Origin: JBKBII01 sp046299415
GTDB lineage: Bacteria; Pseudomonadota; Gammaproteobacteria; Ectothiorhodospirales; Ectothiorhodospiraceae
Length of the DNA stretch: 64,000 nt
Direction of reading: 5' to 3'
Assembly (NCBI GenBank): GCA_046299415.1
Contig: JBKBII010000001.1
Coordinates: 558,001-622,000 of the forward strand
In this document: positions 16,378 to 29,600 of the stretch, piece by piece
Layout of the letters: each line of letters opens with the position of its first letter
How positions within the stretch are numbered: the stretch's first letter is position 1
Translations under genes and position numbers: made by a program
Notes under the pieces: generated by a model
The model's database searches: none
Seen by the model: the letters and a program-made list of their open reading frames with translations, nothing else
Told to the model about the DNA's origin: nothing

Positions 16378-18324
16378 CTAGCGAGTGGCCTCCCCGGCAA
16401 GACGTCGATGCAACTCGAAACGCAGCCGTTCCATCGGCAACAGACCGGGCGCGGTGTGATCCAGTGTCGGCGGGCGCAGTCCGCGGGAGAACGCTTCGCT
16501 GGCCTCAAATGCGTCGATCAACGCCGCATCACGCGAAAAAACATGTAGCGGAACCGCCCGCGAAGCACTGGAGCCAACGACTAACGGCGCCGCTGGATGG
16601 TCTCCAATAACGAGCACCAATCGATCGTCCCGCACCCGTTCTTCAAGCAAGGATAACGTGACGTCGAGCGAATATCGCACCGAATCGCCATAGTGCTCAC
16701 GCACACGATCGAGATCTCGCCACAGCTGCTCTGGTGTTTCGCCAAGACCGTCAAATCGCCAGAACACCGCGCCCTCGTCGTCGATCTCGCTCCAATCGAG
16801 GCGCGGCAAGATTGGCGTCCACGGCGCATGCGACGAAATCAGCGCCGTCACCGTCATCAACGGTGTATCGGATTCGGGTTCGCGCTCGCGACCCGGGACA
16901 CGAGCGATCTGTCGTTCGGATGCGCCGTTTGAACCCTCACGCGCAGCCCACTGATCCGACGCGACCGATAAACGATTCGAATGAGCCCCATGCAACGAGG
17001 CGACCGGCCCGGGTCGTCGACTCTGCGCGCGCAAACGCTCCAGCGCCGCCAACGTGAACTGGTCGGGCATCGTCACCCAATGAAACGGTGGCCCCGCGTA
17101 GCCCAAGTCGCCCGCTTCATAAATCTCGTCGAAAGCAAACCAGCGTCCTTCAGGCCAGGGCAAAACGATTGCCGGCATCACGGCCATCGTCCGATAGCCC
17201 GCCGCTTGCGCATCGTCGAGTAGCGTCGTCGCCGGTGAACGCAGCAAAAACTCATAGCGCAACTGATTCGTGACCGGCTGGCCACTGAGGAGCGTGGCGT
17301 GCGCCAACCAGCTCTGCCCCCCCATGATGGGCGCTTCGACCGTCGTCGATGCCATCGCCCAACCGGCGCTCGAAAGTCGCGCCTCCCAGTCGTCGAGCAC
17401 GGTCAGCGTCGCGTCCCGCCAGCGCGCATCACCGAGCAGTGACTGACCGTACGATTCAATAAACACCACGTCGAAGTCGCGTCCCTGCAAAGCGGTCAGC
17501 GGTACCACGTCCACGGCGTGCGAACCACGCAAAACCTCGGCGAATACCGCAGCTTCTGCTCGTGTCATCACAAACCGTGTCGACTGTTCGCGCACCAGAT
17601 GCACGACCGGCGACACCGCTCGCGAAACGCGATCAAGCCCCCACAAGGGTCCGACCTGGCTCTGCCACACGCCGTATAGACCGAATCCGAGCACCGCGAC
17701 GAACACCACCGCGACACCCCCGAGCGACGTCGGCCGCCAAATCGCCATCACACGAGCGCCACGCCGGACGACCCATTCAAGACCCCCGACGATCCCCCAC
17801 GCCAAAGCCACCAAACCGGCGCTAAAGGCGATAGCGGCGACCACCGTCGCCAAGGCACCGACGTTGTCGCGACCGAGATGCCACAGCGACATCAACAGCG
17901 GGACATCAAGCGCGAGATTCAACCCGCGATCAAGCACGACTCGAGCGACGCCGTCGAAGACCGCCAACACGAGCAAGATCAGCACACCCAGCGCTGCCAA
18001 TCCCCACGCCAAACCACCTGCGATACGAACGCTTCTCGTCGCGCCGAATAGCCGTCCGGTGGCGTCGATCGAGCGTGATCGGGCGATCGCGAGTAAACCC
18101 AGCACAGCAACCAGAACCACCGCCTCGAAGGCAAGCCGATTGGGCCCAAGAATCCCGCCGCCCGCGGTCCATTGCGCAAGCCTCGGATAATGACGCGGCA
18201 ACTCGATCGCCAAGAACGCCAGATTCAGCAGCGCGAAAGTCAAACCGAGCACGACGAAAAAACCGAGTCCAGTACGAAACGCTGATGGGTACCGGTTGAG
18301 CGTGGATTGGGCGGCTCCGTTCAT
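16378..18324 (-). CDS. Membrane-anchored sulfatase-fold protein (alkaline phosphatase superfamily)
   Basis: About 648 aa from ATG 18324 (AGGA upstream). The N-terminal third has about five hydrophobic segments. A periplasmic sulfatase/phosphoglycerol-transferase-like domain follows, with VVFIESYGQS (metal-binding acidic residue), MGGQSWLAHATLLSG (probable nucleophile region), and later VLVIGDHPAAPLV (metal-site DH). This build is shared by OpgB/LtaS-type phosphoglycerol transferases. The gene is divergent from opgG-opgH, and OpgB decorates osmoregulated periplasmic glucans in E. coli, so I infer a glucan-modifying transferase. An Arg/Ser/Glu-rich insert of about 45 residues (SLHGAHSNRLS onward) is unusual. 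Another phospho- or sulfo-hydrolase role cannot be excluded. Confidence 0.75.
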   Translation of the reverse strand: MNGAAQSTLNRYPSAFRTGLGFFVVLGLTFALLNLAFLAIELPRHYPRLAQWTAGGGILGPNRLAFEAVVLVAVLGLLAIARSRSIDATGRLFGATRSVRIAGGLAWGLAALGVLILLVLAVFDGVARVVLDRGLNLALDVPLLMSLWHLGRDNVGALATVVAAIAFSAGLVALAWGIVGGLEWVVRRGARVMAIWRPTSLGGVAVVFVAVLGFGLYGVWQSQVGPLWGLDRVSRAVSPVVHLVREQSTRFVMTRAEAAVFAEVLRGSHAVDVVPLTALQGRDFDVVFIESYGQSLLGDARWRDATLTVLDDWEARLSSAGWAMASTTVEAPIMGGQSWLAHATLLSGQPVTNQLRYEFLLRSPATTLLDDAQAAGYRTMAVMPAIVLPWPEGRWFAFDEIYEAGDLGYAGPPFHWVTMPDQFTLAALERLRAQSRRPGPVASLHGAHSNRLSVASDQWAAREGSNGASERQIARVPGREREPESDTPLMTVTALISSHAPWTPILPRLDWSEIDDEGAVFWRFDGLGETPEQLWRDLDRVREHYGDSVRYSLDVTLSLLEERVRDDRLVLVIGDHPAAPLVVGSSASRAVPLHVFSRDAALIDAFEASEAFSRGLRPPTLDHTAPGLLPMERLRFELHRRLAGEATR

Positions 18325-18669
18325 AGCATCCTCGTTCTGATCAAGCCTCACCCGCTTGGCTTTACTGCGGGTCTGTGAGGCCACCGGGGTAATTCACACG
18401 TTGCTCGGCTTCTCCGATGTTTTGCCGAGACTTCAGTTCAAAGGACTAGCGGCGAGACCTCAGCATCACGCGCCAACACACGAGCGTCGAGACGAGCGCG
18501 ATCGGGCCACAGACGCAGCACCCGCGACACACTCGTCGAGGAGCAAGCCAATGCACGACGTCAAACCTTCAAAGAAGCGCAGCGCCCAACGCAGAACGTT
18601 CAACGCAAGAACCCCTCTGATCCCCTCGTAAAACGGGAACCCCGCCCAGACAAATGCGTCTCACGAAGT
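18325..18669. other. Divergent promoter region, sulfatase-like gene / opgG
   Basis: 345 bases between divergent start codons. It must hold promoters for both transcription units, but no clear -35/-10 pair, operator or hairpin stands out. Confidence 0.4.
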
Positions 18670-21503
18670 ATGCAAAATTACAAGAAAGCCCCAGCGCTCC
18701 GTCGGACCAGCGCACGCCGCCAGCCGCGCACGACGCTCGCCATCGTCATCCAAATCGGGATCGCACTCTCGCTCGCCTCAGCCGCTCGGGCCGATCCACC
18801 GCAGCCCAGTAGCTTCGTCGCTCAGCTCGCCTCAGCGCCATCACTCAGCAATGCGGACGCGCGCACCGCTGAAACACAAGATTTCGCGACCCAGATCGAC
18901 CACGCCTTCGCGACCATCGTCGACTTCGCGCGACAGCGTGCCAACCATCCCCACCAGACGCCCGAGCAAATCCCCGAAGCTTGGCAGCGCCTCGATTACG
19001 ACGCCTACCGTGACATCCGATTCCGCGCCAACGCAGCACCCCGCTTTGGCGATCGCCCCTTTACCCTCCAGCTGTTTCACCCCGGATTTCTGTTTCCGGA
19101 ACCGGTCAAAATCGAACGTCTGATCCTGAGCACTGATCATCCGCTCGACTCCTCGGAGATAACGCCCAACTGGGTCGATCCAGAGCTCGCCGAAGCCACT
19201 GCAACGCAGCTCGCTCGTTCTGAACGTCACACCGAGTCAAACGACACCAGCGGCGCCGGCGATCAAGAACGACCAGAAACCCAACCCATCACCCACCTGT
19301 TCCACGATGCACAAGCGGTCACAAGCCACGGTGAATCGTTCGACTTCGGTCCCACGGCCCGTGCGGCCATGCAACGACTCGGCCTCGACCCAGACCACGA
19401 TCGCTTGGCGGACAGTGCGGGCTTTCGCGTCCATGCGCGTATCCACGAGCATGACTACGCCGACGAATTCTTGGTTTTTCTTGGTGCCGCCTACTTTCGC
19501 TTGATCGGCCGTGAGCAACGTTACGGTCTATCCGCGCGCGGTCTCGCGATCGATGCCTCGAGTCGCGAGCGGTTCCCCGTGTTCCGCCACTTCTGGGTTG
19601 TCGATCCGCCTGCGGCGGGCCCGATGCGAACAGCTTCACGGTCAACGCCACCGACCACGAACCCGGCGCAGTCGTCGACGGTCGCCAAGGCCTCAGTCGA
19701 TCCGGCGTCGGACGATGGCCCTGCCGACGAATCAACCACTGATGCCGGCGGACCCTCATCTGAATCCGGCGAGCTTCATGTCTTTGCCTGGCTCGATGAG
19801 CCCGCTGTCTCTGGCGCCTACCACTTCCGGATCGCGCTCGAACCCGTCATCTATGTCGATGTCCGCGTCCGGCTGTTCGCCCGCGACGACGTCGATGAGC
19901 TCGGAGTCGCTCCACTGACCAGCATGTTCTGGTTCGGCGATGGCGAGAGCCGACTTCACGACGACTTTCGCACCCGCGTCCACGACAGCGACCGTCTGGT
20001 CATGCTTGTCGCAGACCAGCGCTGGCTGAATCGCTCGCTGAGCAACCCCCAGAGCAAGCGGGTCACGCGCCATTTCTTGCGCGACCCCATCGGCTTTGCT
20101 CTGATGCAGACCCCGCGAGAGTTCGTCGACTACGGCGACGCTGAAGCGCTGTATCACAAGCGCCCGAGCCTGTGGGTGGAATGGCTCGAAACGGACCAAC
20201 GAGCCACAACCCACAGCGCAACCCAGTCAAGCGATTCACCGCCCGCGGTCAACGGCGCCGATACCTCCCGGTCAGCCGAACCATCCCGCTCTGGCGGTCT
20301 TGGCGCCGGCTCCATCACCCTCTTGGAAATCCCGACTCCCGATGAAACGCACGACAACATCGTCGCGTACTGGGTCCCCGAGGCTCCGTTGCGAGCCGGC
20401 GATGAAAAACAGTTTCATTACCGTCTCGTTCCGTTCAACACACCCGAAGACCTCGCCGATCGCAGAGCCGCCATCGCCCGCGCCGTGGAGCCGCGCACGG
20501 ACCAAGACCACAGCGGCGCCATTCGATCGACGTCCACACTGTCTTCCGCGAGTGCGTCAAGTCATACGGCCGATGTTCAAGCGCTTCCGCCATGGCGCCT
20601 CGACCAAATCAAAACCACACATGCGGGCGTTCCCGGTCACATCAGCCGCGACGATCAGCACGATCGCCGGTTGATTCTTGACTTTTGCACGGCATTGACG
20701 TCGAACACTGCGGCGAGCAATGCGCCGGAAGACGAGATCGAGTTCGCGCTTCGGCCGACGGTTCTGCCCGCTGGACACCGCATCGAATCCGCCCAGCTCA
20801 TTCACTTACCGGGCGTCACCGGCCCACGCTGCCGCGGCGACGCCAACGCCCGCGGCATACGCGTCACCGTGATCCTACGCGGTCCCGCTTCAGCACAAGA
20901 CAGCGAATTGAGCGCAAGCGCTCAGGGTAGCGACGCTCGCCCGGCCCTTCTCGCCGATCTGGAAATCTGGCTCGAACACGACGGCAAAGTCATCTCGGAG
21001 GTCTACACCGGCCCCGTCTACTCCGAACCCGTGCACACCACCATGAACGACATGGCATCAGTCCCAATCGATATGGGTGGCTCAGCGATCGGTCGCGACC
21101 GATTGGCTTCCGCTCACGCAGACTCGATCGCGACGAGCCCCGTCGATCGCGCCGGCATGAATGGCGACCCAAACAGTCCGCGTCTCACCGAATTCGTCAA
21201 GCCGGTTGCAGCGGCATCATCCAGCGAAGTCTCATCGGCACAGCCGTACCTCGAGGTCTCACCCGATCGACTCATCTCGCAGCCGCACCAACCCTCGGCC
21301 TGGCAAAACTCCCAGGCCTCACACACCAGCGCGCGCCGCACTCACCCAACTTCACGGCGGAGTCAGCAGACGCCGCCGACAATCACGACGGGTCTTGGAC
21401 CCTTTATCGAGCGAGGTCATAAAAGGCCTCGCAAAGCCGCAGACCATGCGGACTCTGCTGTTGCCTCGATCCAGCGTGTTCAATCCATCAGGGTCATTCA
21501 TCA

Positions 21504-21507
<4 letters not shown>
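18670..21507 (+). CDS. opgG: Osmoregulated periplasmic glucan biosynthesis protein OpgG
   Basis: 945 aa against about 510 in E. coli. Residues 20-42 form a Sec signal ending in AxA. Core family segments are in order: WQRLDYDAYRDIRFRANAAPRFGD, LQLFHPGFLF, FGPTARAAMQRLG, GAAYFRLIG, YGLSARGLAIDA, LTSMFWFGDG, DPIGFALMQ, RPSLWVEWLE, LLEIPTPDETHDNIVAYWVPE. Between them lie Ser/Thr/Asp/Pro-rich inserts at about residues 184-211, 321-368, 509-547 and 607-640, and a long low-complexity C-terminus from about 770. OpgG works in the periplasm on the glucan backbone made by OpgH. Its stop overlaps the opgH start by four bases. Confidence 0.95.
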
Positions 21508-24727
<3,220 letters not shown>

Positions 24728-24728
<1 letters not shown>

Positions 24729-25555
24729 TGCGCCCAGGCATGAACCTTGGCCACGCAGCGGCCGGACTCGCGATCGGCGCCGCTGACGGTTTTCGCAGTG
24801 CGACGGGTCTACTGCGATCGCTATGGGTCTATCGTCGGCCCTTTCGGCAACGCGCGCTTCGCCGTCTTTATCAGCCGTTCGTACCCCGTGGTGGCCTCGT
24901 CTTCGACATCGGCGCTCATCTTGGCGATCGCTCGATCGCATTCGATCGCCTCGGTGCGCGCGTCGTGGCGTTCGAGCCGCAAACCCGTCTGCATCGCTGG
25001 TTTGCGATCGGTCATCCGGCACGGCGGCGCATTGAACTACGAAGCGAAGCCTTGGGTTCACAAACCGGTTTCGCCTGTCTCGCCGTCTCCACCCGTCATC
25101 CAACCGTCTCAACCCTGTCACGACGCTTCATCAACGACGTTTCTCGACCTGGTTACGGATTCGAAGATGTGAACTGGGATCGCGAAGCTGCCGTAGCCGT
25201 CAGCACGCTCGACGAAATGATCGCTTTCTACGGACGTCCCGACTTTTGCAAAATCGACGTCGAAGGGTTCGAAGCCGATGTTCTCGCCGGCCTCAGCCAA
25301 CCGCTCTCAGCGTTGTCGTTCGAATTCGTGCGCGGCGCCGAACAGGTCGCGCTCAGCGCGGTTGATCGTCTGCGCACACTCGGCGAGTACGAATTCAACA
25401 TCGTTCTCGGCGAACGTCGCGATTGGATCTGGCCCATGTGGCAGCCCGCAGCCAGCGTATGCGAGCGTCTGGCCACACTGCCACCCGCTTGGCGGTCTGG
25501 CGACATCTACGCGCGCCTGATTGACGCCTCTGCCACGACGACGAAGCCCGTCTGA
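24728..25555 (+). CDS. FkbM family SAM-dependent methyltransferase
   Basis: 275 aa. The SAM-binding motif is VFDIGAHLGDRSIAF (near residue 58), followed by VVAFEPQTRLH, and the FkbM hallmark CKIDVEGFEADVLAGL comes near residue 175. FkbM enzymes O-methylate sugars, polyketides and other small molecules. Its ATG overlaps the opgH TAA (TAATG), so it is translationally coupled to glucan synthesis. I infer methylation of periplasmic glucans or of a related saccharide. This is not a known component of opg operons in E. coli. The protein has no signal peptide and would act in the cytosol or on a nascent or activated substrate. Confidence 0.85.
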
Positions 25556-25728
25556 AGCGAGGGCAACTGGCGATTTTCAGACGGGCCCGCGTGTCGTTCC
25601 GCGGACGGCATCGACGCGACAGCCGATCACGGCATCGTCGCCGCGACATCACAGCGATGATCAGCGCGTCGCTGATCGTCACATCACAGCGCAACACGAC
25701 TCGCATCACCAAAACGTCAAGGGCAAAA

Positions 25729-26682
25729 ATGGCCAGCAACGAACCACGAGACCCAACACCCACCCTGCCCGAATGGGGTCGCGACACATCACCCGAATTC
25801 CGGCGCTGGGCGCGCCAATCCGGTGCTGTCGTTGTCCAGCCTGTTGCAGCCATCGAACAACACGGCCCTCATCTGCCGCTGGATACCGATCTGCGACTCA
25901 ATCTCGCTTTATTGAACGAGGCTTGGCAGGTCCTCGAACGCCCGGACTGGATCCGCGTCCTGCCAGCGCTCGCTCCGGGGGCCAGTGGTGAGCACATGAG
26001 CTACGCCGGCACTCTGAGTCTCGCGGCAGAACACCACATCGAGCGAATCAACGCGTTGATTCCGAGTCTTCACCACGCCGGCATCAGTCGCCTCCTGCTA
26101 TGGAACACCCACGGTGGAAACATTGGCTGGATCGAAACGGCCGCCCTGAACCTCAGGCGTGCCAACATCCTCACGGTCAAGGCTCATATCTTCCGCCTCG
26201 ACGTTCCCGCGCTGGCCGAGTTACCAGAATCCGAACGTCGAAACGGCTTGCACGGCGGCGCCATCGAAACGGCACTGATGCGCCATCTCGCGCCGGAATC
26301 GGTGCGTGAAGACGCGATCGAAAACTTTGTGTCGCGTTCGCAAGGCCTGACGTACGCGGCACCCAAGACACCCGCTCGAGCGTCTCTTGAGCCAGACAGA
26401 AAACGCCACGGGATCAATGAGCACCTCGACGACGAGCTCGATTTCGAGGGTCAAGCGGCAATCGCCTGGCTCGCCGAAGACCTCAACCCGAGCGGAGCAG
26501 TCGGTGATGCCACGGCTGGCACCGCAGCACTCGGCGCTCGTCTCAGTCAGCAGTACGCCACGCGCCTAGCGGACCTTCTCAAGCGCTTACATCAGCTTGA
26601 TCCGGATCGCGTCCTCGCCCAGCGGCCGATACCAAGCGTTGATCCGGACGACTCCCGTCCGTCTAAAGGCTCGCCGCAGTGA
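25729..26682 (+). CDS. Creatininase-fold amidohydrolase (ArfB/creatininase family)
   Basis: 317 aa from ATG 25729 (AGGG five bases upstream). Metal-site and family motifs are intact: AIEQHGPHLPLDTD (E43, H45, D52/D54 region), GASGEHMSYAGT, NTHGGNIG and GLHGGAIETALM. The family holds creatininase, MftE and archaeal ArfB, a formamide hydrolase acting on a GTP-derived pyrimidine in riboflavin/F420 synthesis. Its stop overlaps the GTG start of a RibD-C-type reductase (GTGA), and archaeal ArfC, the next enzyme after ArfB, belongs to that reductase family. I therefore favour a GTP-derived pyrimidine amide as substrate over creatinine. This is inference from the pairing. Confidence 0.85.
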   Translation: MASNEPRDPTPTLPEWGRDTSPEFRRWARQSGAVVVQPVAAIEQHGPHLPLDTDLRLNLALLNEAWQVLERPDWIRVLPALAPGASGEHMSYAGTLSLAAEHHIERINALIPSLHHAGISRLLLWNTHGGNIGWIETAALNLRRANILTVKAHIFRLDVPALAELPESERRNGLHGGAIETALMRHLAPESVREDAIENFVSRSQGLTYAAPKTPARASLEPDRKRHGINEHLDDELDFEGQAAIAWLAEDLNPSGAVGDATAGTAALGARLSQQYATRLADLLKRLHQLDPDRVLAQRPIPSVDPDDSRPSKGSPQ

Positions 26683-27803
26683 CGCGCGAATTCGATATGC
26701 GCTTGCACGAGGGTCAATCGCCCGATTCTGACGCCTGTCGTGAACAGTGGCTCGAACTTCTGTCTCGCGCCTCGCGTCAGCCCATACGCCGCAAGCGACC
26801 CACGGACGCCCATCCGAACGACGACGCCCTCTCAGCTGCAGCAGCCCGCAATCGCACGAAGCCCGACTCGCGCGTCCACGTGATTCCCAGACCCTCGATT
26901 TCATCCGCAACAGGACCGTCCTACGTTGCCGTCAACGCCATCGCCGATCCCATCAACGATCCGGCCGCCTTTGAGGCGCTCTATGGCCCACTGCTCTCGC
27001 CGCGGCCGCGATGCGTCGCCCAGTTGGGGCAGACGCTCGATGGGCGGGTCGCCACCGAAAATGGTCATTCCTTTCCGGTGACCGGCCCTGAGGACCACCG
27101 TCATCTGCATCGTCTTCGCGCGCTTCACGATGCCGTGATCGTCGGGGTAGAAACGGTTCGACTCGATGACCCGCGCCTCACGGTACGTAAGGTCGCGGGG
27201 CCGAATCCCGTACGCGTCGTTCTCGATCCGCGCGCCCGCCTGTGCATCGAACACTACCGAGTCTTTCAGGAAGACGACGCGCCGACACTCTGGCTGGTAG
27301 GCCAAGATGAGCGCGGCCCGAAGACACTTCCCTCCCACGTCGAACGCGTCGTTCTACCGCTCACACCTTTGGACCAACACGCCAAAGCTCACGATCATCC
27401 TCATGACCAAACGCGACACCAATCGCGTGACGACACGCCAGAGGCCGTGCCGGAGGCCGCAGCGTACGTCGAAAAAGCCCACACGACAGCAACCCCCCAA
27501 GCCCTCCGATTGGGCTTCTCACCCACGACAATCCTGAACGAATTGGCCCGCCGCGGCGCCCACCGCGTGCTCGTCGAAGGGGGAGCGCGCACCATTTCGC
27601 ATTTTCTCGCCGAAGACAGTCTGCACACGCTATACCTGTGCGTCGCCCCGATCGTCCTCGGTAGTGGCCGCAGCGGTCTCATTCGCCCACCCACCACGAC
27701 GATGCAAGGCGCCTTGCGACCCAAGACCGAAATGTTTCGCCTCGGCGACGACTTGCTCTACGTATTACATCTACGCGATGAGCCGCGCCCACCGGCCTGC
27801 TGA
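26679..27803 (+). CDS. RibD C-terminal-type (DHFR-fold) reductase
   Basis: 374 aa from GTG 26679. The catalytic domain (about residues 105-370) has the RibD-C signature: CVAQLGQTLDGRVA, LRALHDAVIVGVETVRLDDPRLTVR, PVRVVLDPRARL, HRVLVEGGARTISHFL and APIVLGSGRSGL. No deaminase domain is present. In riboflavin synthesis this fold reduces the ribosylamino-pyrimidine with NADPH. The first 100 residues are low-complexity, and a His/Asp/Arg-rich insert (about 233-262) interrupts the domain. Because the deaminase half is missing and neighbours are sugar and methyl transferases, I infer a specialised pathway rather than bulk riboflavin. Confidence 0.88.
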   Translation: MTREFDMRLHEGQSPDSDACREQWLELLSRASRQPIRRKRPTDAHPNDDALSAAAARNRTKPDSRVHVIPRPSISSATGPSYVAVNAIADPINDPAAFEALYGPLLSPRPRCVAQLGQTLDGRVATENGHSFPVTGPEDHRHLHRLRALHDAVIVGVETVRLDDPRLTVRKVAGPNPVRVVLDPRARLCIEHYRVFQEDDAPTLWLVGQDERGPKTLPSHVERVVLPLTPLDQHAKAHDHPHDQTRHQSRDDTPEAVPEAAAYVEKAHTTATPQALRLGFSPTTILNELARRGAHRVLVEGGARTISHFLAEDSLHTLYLCVAPIVLGSGRSGLIRPPTTTMQGALRPKTEMFRLGDDLLYVLHLRDEPRPPAC

Positions 27804-28049
27804 CGAAACCTCACCAAGCCTTCGCGCACATCCGGAAAGCGAACGCCACGACTCGGCTTGAACACGCTCACCCGGGTGCGGGCAGCAGGCCCAGACATCC
27901 CCGATTCCAAGCCCGCGAACACGGCCTGGCAACCGAACGTATCTTGATCCAAGAACGCACCACGGCCCGCCAAGCGGGAGGGACGTTCAATCCACGCAAC
28001 GGTCCGCGTCAGCGTGCTCTGAAACCTCGCGAGAAACGCATTCAGACCC

Positions 28050-29192
28050 TCAGACCGGCGATTCACCGCTGCTTCCGGACGCTTCGTTTCGTCCGCAAAC
28101 CCTGGGCCTCGAAACGACGTCACGATGACCGACAACAAGCGTTGCGCCCATCTCGATCAGCGCCCTCAGTCGTGACCACTCCACCGACACGTCGGCCGGG
28201 GCGCGCGCGGGCGGCACCTTCATCCAGCCCACAAACAGCGCCTTGATCAAGGGGAGATCATTCGCACCGAGCCGCCAATCGGTCTCGACTAAATCAACCG
28301 TGAAACCCGCAGCCCCCATACGACTGGCCAGATAATCAGCGGCATCCGGGCCCAGTGCCGGCCCAAATCCCTTATCGCGACGTTGATCAGCATTGATCGC
28401 CGCTGCGCGCTCCAAAAAAAGATCCTGCGCCAACAGCCAGTCATCGCAATCGACGCCGCTCAACCCCTGTGTTGACATCGCGCCGTTCGACGCGTGCAGC
28501 TCGAGACGTCCATCGAACGACAGGCTGGCGAGCACGCCGGCGTTGTGCCGGTCCGCCGCTGAGACCAGCCGATCGATAAACGCGGCTGAGCATAGATCAA
28601 ACAACGCCGACGCCGTAATCCAATGGGGACGCACCGAATCGATCACCGACTCGAGATCCTGTGCCAGATCGACGACGTGACGCACCACGAATGATTGACG
28701 GGATTCGAGCCCGGGCGTATCCGATCTGACCTGTTCCTGCCCACGACGACGTTGCCACTTTGCCGGCGCACCTCGCGCCCGCCACGGGTCGGGCAACTGC
28801 ATCACCTCGAGAAGGCCCGAGTCGTGATCACAGGCGTGCCACTCCAACTCACATTCGCACCACGCCTGCCAGCGCGGCGCCAACCATCTGAGATTGGCTC
28901 CGGTACCTGCGCCAAGATCGACAACTCGCAACAGCGGCGGAACGCTTGCTCGCCAAAGCGGCGCGCCCCCATCCGCTGAAGGCCCCGAGTGCCGCGGGCG
29001 CTCACCTATGTGACCCGCAACGCTGCCAGACGGATTTAGAGCGAAAGAGTCGGTTGCCTTATCGGCGTGCCCCAAAATCGCGCCCAAAAGCGCGAGCGTC
29101 GCGTTTCGCGCACGAAAGTCAGCCGGCTCGCGCAGCGCCAGCCACTCGGCCGAAAAACTCGCCTCCGCCCGCAATTCGCTACCCTCGGTCAT
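28050..29192 (-). CDS. Class I SAM-dependent methyltransferase
   Basis: 380 aa from ATG 29192, five bases after GGGGA. The SAM-binding loop VVDLGAGTGANLRWL lies near residue 90, followed by a WHACDHDSGLL segment (acidic residue after strand 2) and ITASALFDLC (motif after strand 4). The N-terminus FSAEWLALREPADFRARN resembles small-molecule methyltransferases. Inserts at about residues 45-80 and 135-165 are low-complexity. It is convergent with the reductase gene and shares strand with the glycosyltransferase, PTPS-like and MDR genes, so it probably methylates an intermediate of that pathway. The substrate is not predictable from sequence. Confidence 0.82.
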   Translation of the reverse strand: MTEGSELRAEASFSAEWLALREPADFRARNATLALLGAILGHADKATDSFALNPSGSVAGHIGERPRHSGPSADGGAPLWRASVPPLLRVVDLGAGTGANLRWLAPRWQAWCECELEWHACDHDSGLLEVMQLPDPWRARGAPAKWQRRRGQEQVRSDTPGLESRQSFVVRHVVDLAQDLESVIDSVRPHWITASALFDLCSAAFIDRLVSAADRHNAGVLASLSFDGRLELHASNGAMSTQGLSGVDCDDWLLAQDLFLERAAAINADQRRDKGFGPALGPDAADYLASRMGAAGFTVDLVETDWRLGANDLPLIKALFVGWMKVPPARAPADVSVEWSRLRALIEMGATLVVGHRDVVSRPRVCGRNEASGSSGESPV

Positions 29193-29600
29193 CGCCGTCC
29201 CCAGTCTGAAAATCGCACCGAAGCGCAACTCACACTTGCCACCGGACACTCACGCCATGGCGAGAAACGCGTTTGCGGTCGCTGCCCGAGCGCACTCCTG
29301 CGTGACGCGGCGCGCGCTTGATCGCTGCACGACTTGTCATCTCTCCGCCGCCGTATTCCGGTCCCCCACGCCACCCCCACTCACGACTGTCTATCGTGTT
29401 GTCCCGTGAATCGCGCCCACCATCCGCACGCATGCGGCGATGACGCATGGGCAACAGAACAACCGCAGAACGCAACTCCAATGCGCCCAAAACAACCCGC
29501 CCGATGTTGAGCGCCACCCGGGTCGTCGACGCGATTGCACAAAGACGAACCGACCCGCAAAACCCGTCCGGCGATCAGAGCCTTTGTCATTTGACGTCGA
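29193..29600. other. Gap between methyltransferase and glycosyltransferase genes
   Basis: 408 bases with no credible gene on either strand; frames here have no ribosome binding site or recognisable domain. Any promoter for the methyltransferase gene would lie here, but none is clear. Confidence 0.4.
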
